Assembly: GCA_033557465.1 (NCBI GenBank) | Contig: CM066033.1 | Span: forward strand, 1,308,169,519 to 1,308,233,518 | Length of the DNA: 64,000 nt | Direction of reading: 5' to 3' | Source of the DNA: Ichthyophis bannanicus | Lineage: Eukaryota > Chordata > Amphibia > Gymnophiona > Ichthyophiidae | Shown here: one piece after another, positions 61,470 through 64,000 of the stretch | Layout of the letters: the number at the start of each line of letters is the position of its first letter | How positions within the stretch are numbered: the stretch's first letter is position 1 | Notes under the pieces: generated by a model | What the model was told of the DNA's origin: nothing | Seen by the model: only the letters and a program-made list of their open reading frames with translations | Database searches by the model: none | Position numbers and translations under genes: made by a program

Positions 61470-61668
61470 ACAGGACACACGTCCGGTGGGCTTCTCGGAA
61501 AAAAGGAGACTGAAGTAAGATGGCACCTTTAGGCGGGAAGGGAACCGTGCATGCGTACCAGCATTCCCAAAGGCTTTCATGGAAAGCTGGGGAAATGCTC
61601 CGCTGGGGCTTCATCGGCGCCGATGACACCCATATGTGAGGACTGACTTCCTGCTTGGTCCTGGAGAA
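61470..61668 (-). repeat. DIRS-H right ITR (5' end of element)
   Basis: ACACACGTCCGGTGGGCTTC, GGCACCTTTAGGCGGGAAGG, TTTCATGGAAAGCTGGGGAA, GGCGCCGATGACACCCATAT. It matches the reverse complement of 50153-50281 plus 56029-56095, the evidence for the split left ITR. Ends CTGGAGAA at 61668. Confidence 0.88.
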
Positions 61669-62059
61669 AAATGTGTGCCAGTGCCACATGGAAGACCTGA
61701 TACCAGACATGTGGGTCGCACACCTGTCCCAGCCACAAAACCACCATATAACACCCCAGACAAATGTGCAGATAACTGGACAGGTGTCATCCAAGCTGGG
61801 CAAATGGGACACGTATGGATATGAGGTGATACCTGCAGGCGGCTATCCAAGGGGTAGGATGTGCCCGCATGTACTGCAGAGATGTGATGGAGCCAAAGCT
61901 GTACAGTCACAGTCATGATGTCATACATGACTCATGTTACATATATAGGTTACAGCTATATGCATGTAACTCCCTGTTAGTATACCGCTGTCTCAGTGTA
62001 GTCACGACTTGGTATATCTAACTGACGAATTGGTAATGTCTGATGATATATAGGGACTG

Positions 62060-62250
62060 TAAGGACCTGCAATCAGCTGAGCCATTGATGGGTTAAGTGA
62101 CCTGCTCAAGGTCACAAGGAGGTGTTGTCAGTCCATGAAGGTTGTAACAGACATAAAATGCGACAGTAACACAGTCTGAAATATCACATAAGGAGTGGTA
62201 GTGGGCTCTGAACCCTGGTATCATGGCCCCTAAGCCACTGCCATTACAAT
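62060..62250 (-). repeat. Degenerate tRNA-derived CORE-like SINE
   Basis: On the minus strand: A-box-like TGGCTTAGGGG, B-box-like GGTTCAGAGCCC, then a MIR/CORE-like CCTTGTGACCTTGAGCAGGT and CACTTAACCC. The order and spacing fit a tRNA-derived SINE. It diverges from the SINEs at 33016 and 35396. Confidence 0.55.
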
Positions 62251-62454
62251 TATGCAACGTCTCCAAGCAGGGGCCTGACATCTGCAGGGTGAACATGTCT
62301 GACCCCCTGCAATGGGCTGCAGCAGAGCCAATAAAAAGCCATGCTCTCAGAAGGGCATGACGGGGACTAGCATGTTTGCTGACCCAAAGTGGGCCAGAAG
62401 ATATAACAAAGTAGAAGGATGAGTGTCTGCAAGTCACAGCAGAGTCTGGACTGT

Positions 62455-62600
62455 TACAAGCAGGGAAAGTACCTGAGTAACACACAGGCACAAAATGAAC
62501 AAGTGGGAATTGAACCTTTGCCCCCTGCTTATGGGGAGATTGCACTAACCAGTAGGCTATACCTCTACACCTCTCAACACAGCAACATCTGGATTCAAAG
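62455..62600 (-). repeat. tRNA-like SINE head, second remnant
   Basis: On the minus strand: A-box-like TAGCCTACTGGTTAG and B-box-like GGTTCAATTCCC, about 35 bases apart, then CTCAGGTACTTTCCCTGC. No CORE-like region or tail was found. It does not look like an intact tRNA gene. Confidence 0.55.
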
Positions 62601-64000
62601 AGCTTGCAGGTCCCTGGCCAAACTGTCTGCTGTGTGTGCCAGTATAGGTTAGGCCCTCCAGTACCCATGAGTCACTGCACACGCGGAACAGCAGTCTGCA
62701 GCTGATCACCACATGGAGAATGCACTGATCCATCAAATCAGTTCAGTACAACGCACTGACAGTGTGCGCTCCAAGCACTTAACAGCTACAAACTGTGCTA
62801 CTGCACAGTTTGAGAGGTCACCCTAAGGGTGAGGATGGGTGCCCAGCGCCTGGTCCCCAGAACTTACACTGCTAGAGATGGTCTCTGCAGGCCCTGCTGC
62901 AGATTAACATCACTGCCAGTATGTGGTAGGTATTGTCTGCAGTGTGTTATGCTAGTTACCCTGTTTCCTGCACAACTGCAGAATGCTGTAAGCACCAGTC
63001 ACATCTAGACCATGTGTCCTGCCCCCATTGGACAGGGACCCTCCTAGAACAGTGCATGTCAGTGCCCAGAATTAAACTGCTGATGCCATGGACACCAACT
63101 GCAGTGGGGCCTCTAGGCATGCGTGGAGCTGTTGCTACAGTCCTGTTGGTCCTACCCTGACCAAAGGGAGTAGGCCAGGAACAACTACTGTCCCAATTAT
63201 CTAGGACTAACAATCCACCAAAGCAAGCACAGTCAGATTGCACCTGCTGCCCACACCAAATGTGGCCAGTCCACTGGTAAGCACACATTGCATATGCACA
63301 GAGCAACCATGTGCACCCTGGCATGGGAGAAACAGCATGGACACCCATCATGAGTCTCAGTGGTTGGTCTCCCAGAACAGAAAGTGCACCCAAATCACTG
63401 GAGCCAGACACTATATAGCACTATGAGAATACATAGCCGTGCTATGGTCACTGCTCAGTCAGAGTGAGTGCCTTCTCAGCATGACATGCTGTGGCCACCC
63501 AGTCCATGCATGTTGCAGATGGGCACTATGAAGTCTCAGCCATTGACCCTACCTCCAACGCAGACATATCCTGAACAATCTGCTCTGTTTCAGGCCATAT
63601 CCACAATCCTCTGCTCCTCATCATGCACATTTGCAAACTAATGCTGGGAACAGCTTAGGCATGCGAGGCATAGTGAACTGCACAAAGCCACAGAACAATG
63701 GAGATGCGCGCACACAAACACATTCACAAAGCTGTACTGTGCAAAAGTGAGGATGGTTGGCATTCATGCCTGATACTTTGGTCTCCATATCTGCTAAGCC
63801 TTGTTAACGTGTGCACATTGTGCAGGTGCTAGTAGCGCGTTCTGACATTACACACGTTGCTAATACCCACTCAGTGTGCTGGTGTTATCAGGCTACTGTT
63901 TCATCCAGCTGTGGATAGTGGAGTCTGTGTGGCTGATGGGTGTTTGTACCCTTGCTGGCCGATTCATTGGGGGTGCACATGCTGGTGCTGTACCTACACT

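Larger units (their letters stand above)
50153..61668 (-). mobile_element. DIRS-H, split by DIRS-G near its left end (H is 50153-50281 and 56029-61668)
   Basis: 50153-50281 matches the reverse complement of the right end of H (ATGGGTGTCATCGGC, ATGAAGCCCCAGC, CTTTCCATGAAAGCCTTTGG) better than it matches G. After G the left ITR resumes (TGCTGGCACGCATGCGCGGT) and agrees with the reverse complement of the H right end at 61515-61570. Without G the element is about 5.77 kb. Gag, RT and YR are each almost open but carry stops or compensated indels. Confidence 0.9.
61669..64000. other. Low-copy flank of DIRS-H (apart from the two SINE remnants)
   Basis: Sequence continuing the left flank of DIRS-H at 50152. 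Only short ORFs; no family recognised. If the host gene assignment is right this is intron upstream of the 41686-41835 exon, or another exon of it that I could not see. Confidence 0.4.

Noticed and set aside
61669..61920. Coding sequence on the plus strand (about 85 codons)
   Set aside because: No recognised motif and no splice context; left as low-copy sequence.
62455..62600. Intact tRNA gene
   Set aside because: A- and B-box-like sequences are present, but no cloverleaf with paired acceptor ends could be drawn; it fits a SINE head.

Overview
This window is vertebrate nuclear DNA, most likely from a large-genome amphibian (a caecilian is my best guess). It holds no bacterial-type genes. About 90% is retrotransposon. 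The lineage guess rests on many DIRS-type tyrosine-recombinase retrotransposons, CR1 and L2-like LINEs, tRNA-derived CORE-like SINEs, and very long transposon-filled introns. It is an inference, not a match to a database.

One host exon stands out. On the minus strand, 41686-41835 encodes 50 codons of a BRWD1/BRWD3/PHIP-family protein (start of the second bromodomain), with a canonical acceptor and donor. It lies in a 413-bp non-repetitive island (41484-41896) squeezed between two DIRS elements. The rest of the window is then best read as two flanking introns, at least 41.6 kb downstream and at least 22 kb upstream of the exon.

Layout: 1-5124, a plus-strand CR1 LINE split by a second, 5'-truncated CR1 with an open ORF2. 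5125-6117, a DIRS-end relic and a SINE tail. 6118-13440, DIRS-A with an L2 insertion. 13441-15869, unique DNA with two large hairpins and a long purine-rich tract. 15870-29184, DIRS-B split by DIRS-C (18315-26627); C itself carries an L2 LINE, an L2 3' fragment and a CR1 3' fragment. 29271-35300, DIRS-D with a SINE inside. 35396-35681, a second SINE. 35811-41483, DIRS-E, a different DIRS family. 41484-41896, exon island. 41897-43983, DIRS-F, truncated. 44024-44485, L2 fragment. 45255-48800, nearly full-length L2. 50153-61668, DIRS-H split by DIRS-G (50282-56028). 61669-64000, low-copy DNA with two degenerate tRNA-SINE remnants.

All eight DIRS elements lie on the minus strand. They share one plan in coding order: 5' inverted terminal repeat, gag (Cys-rich N-terminus), reverse transcriptase/RNase H/methyltransferase-like ORF overlapping gag, tyrosine recombinase ORF overlapping the RT-RH ORF, internal complementary region (ICR), 3' inverted terminal repeat. 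In each ICR I examined, the sequence is the reverse complement of the two element ends joined, as expected for a circle-junction template. Two nested insertions (G in H, C in B) have readable junctions: no target duplication, but a shared trinucleotide (GAA or GAT). No DIRS copy is fully intact. G is the best preserved RT-RH ORF (one stop) and E has the most open recombinase, with a key arginine changed.
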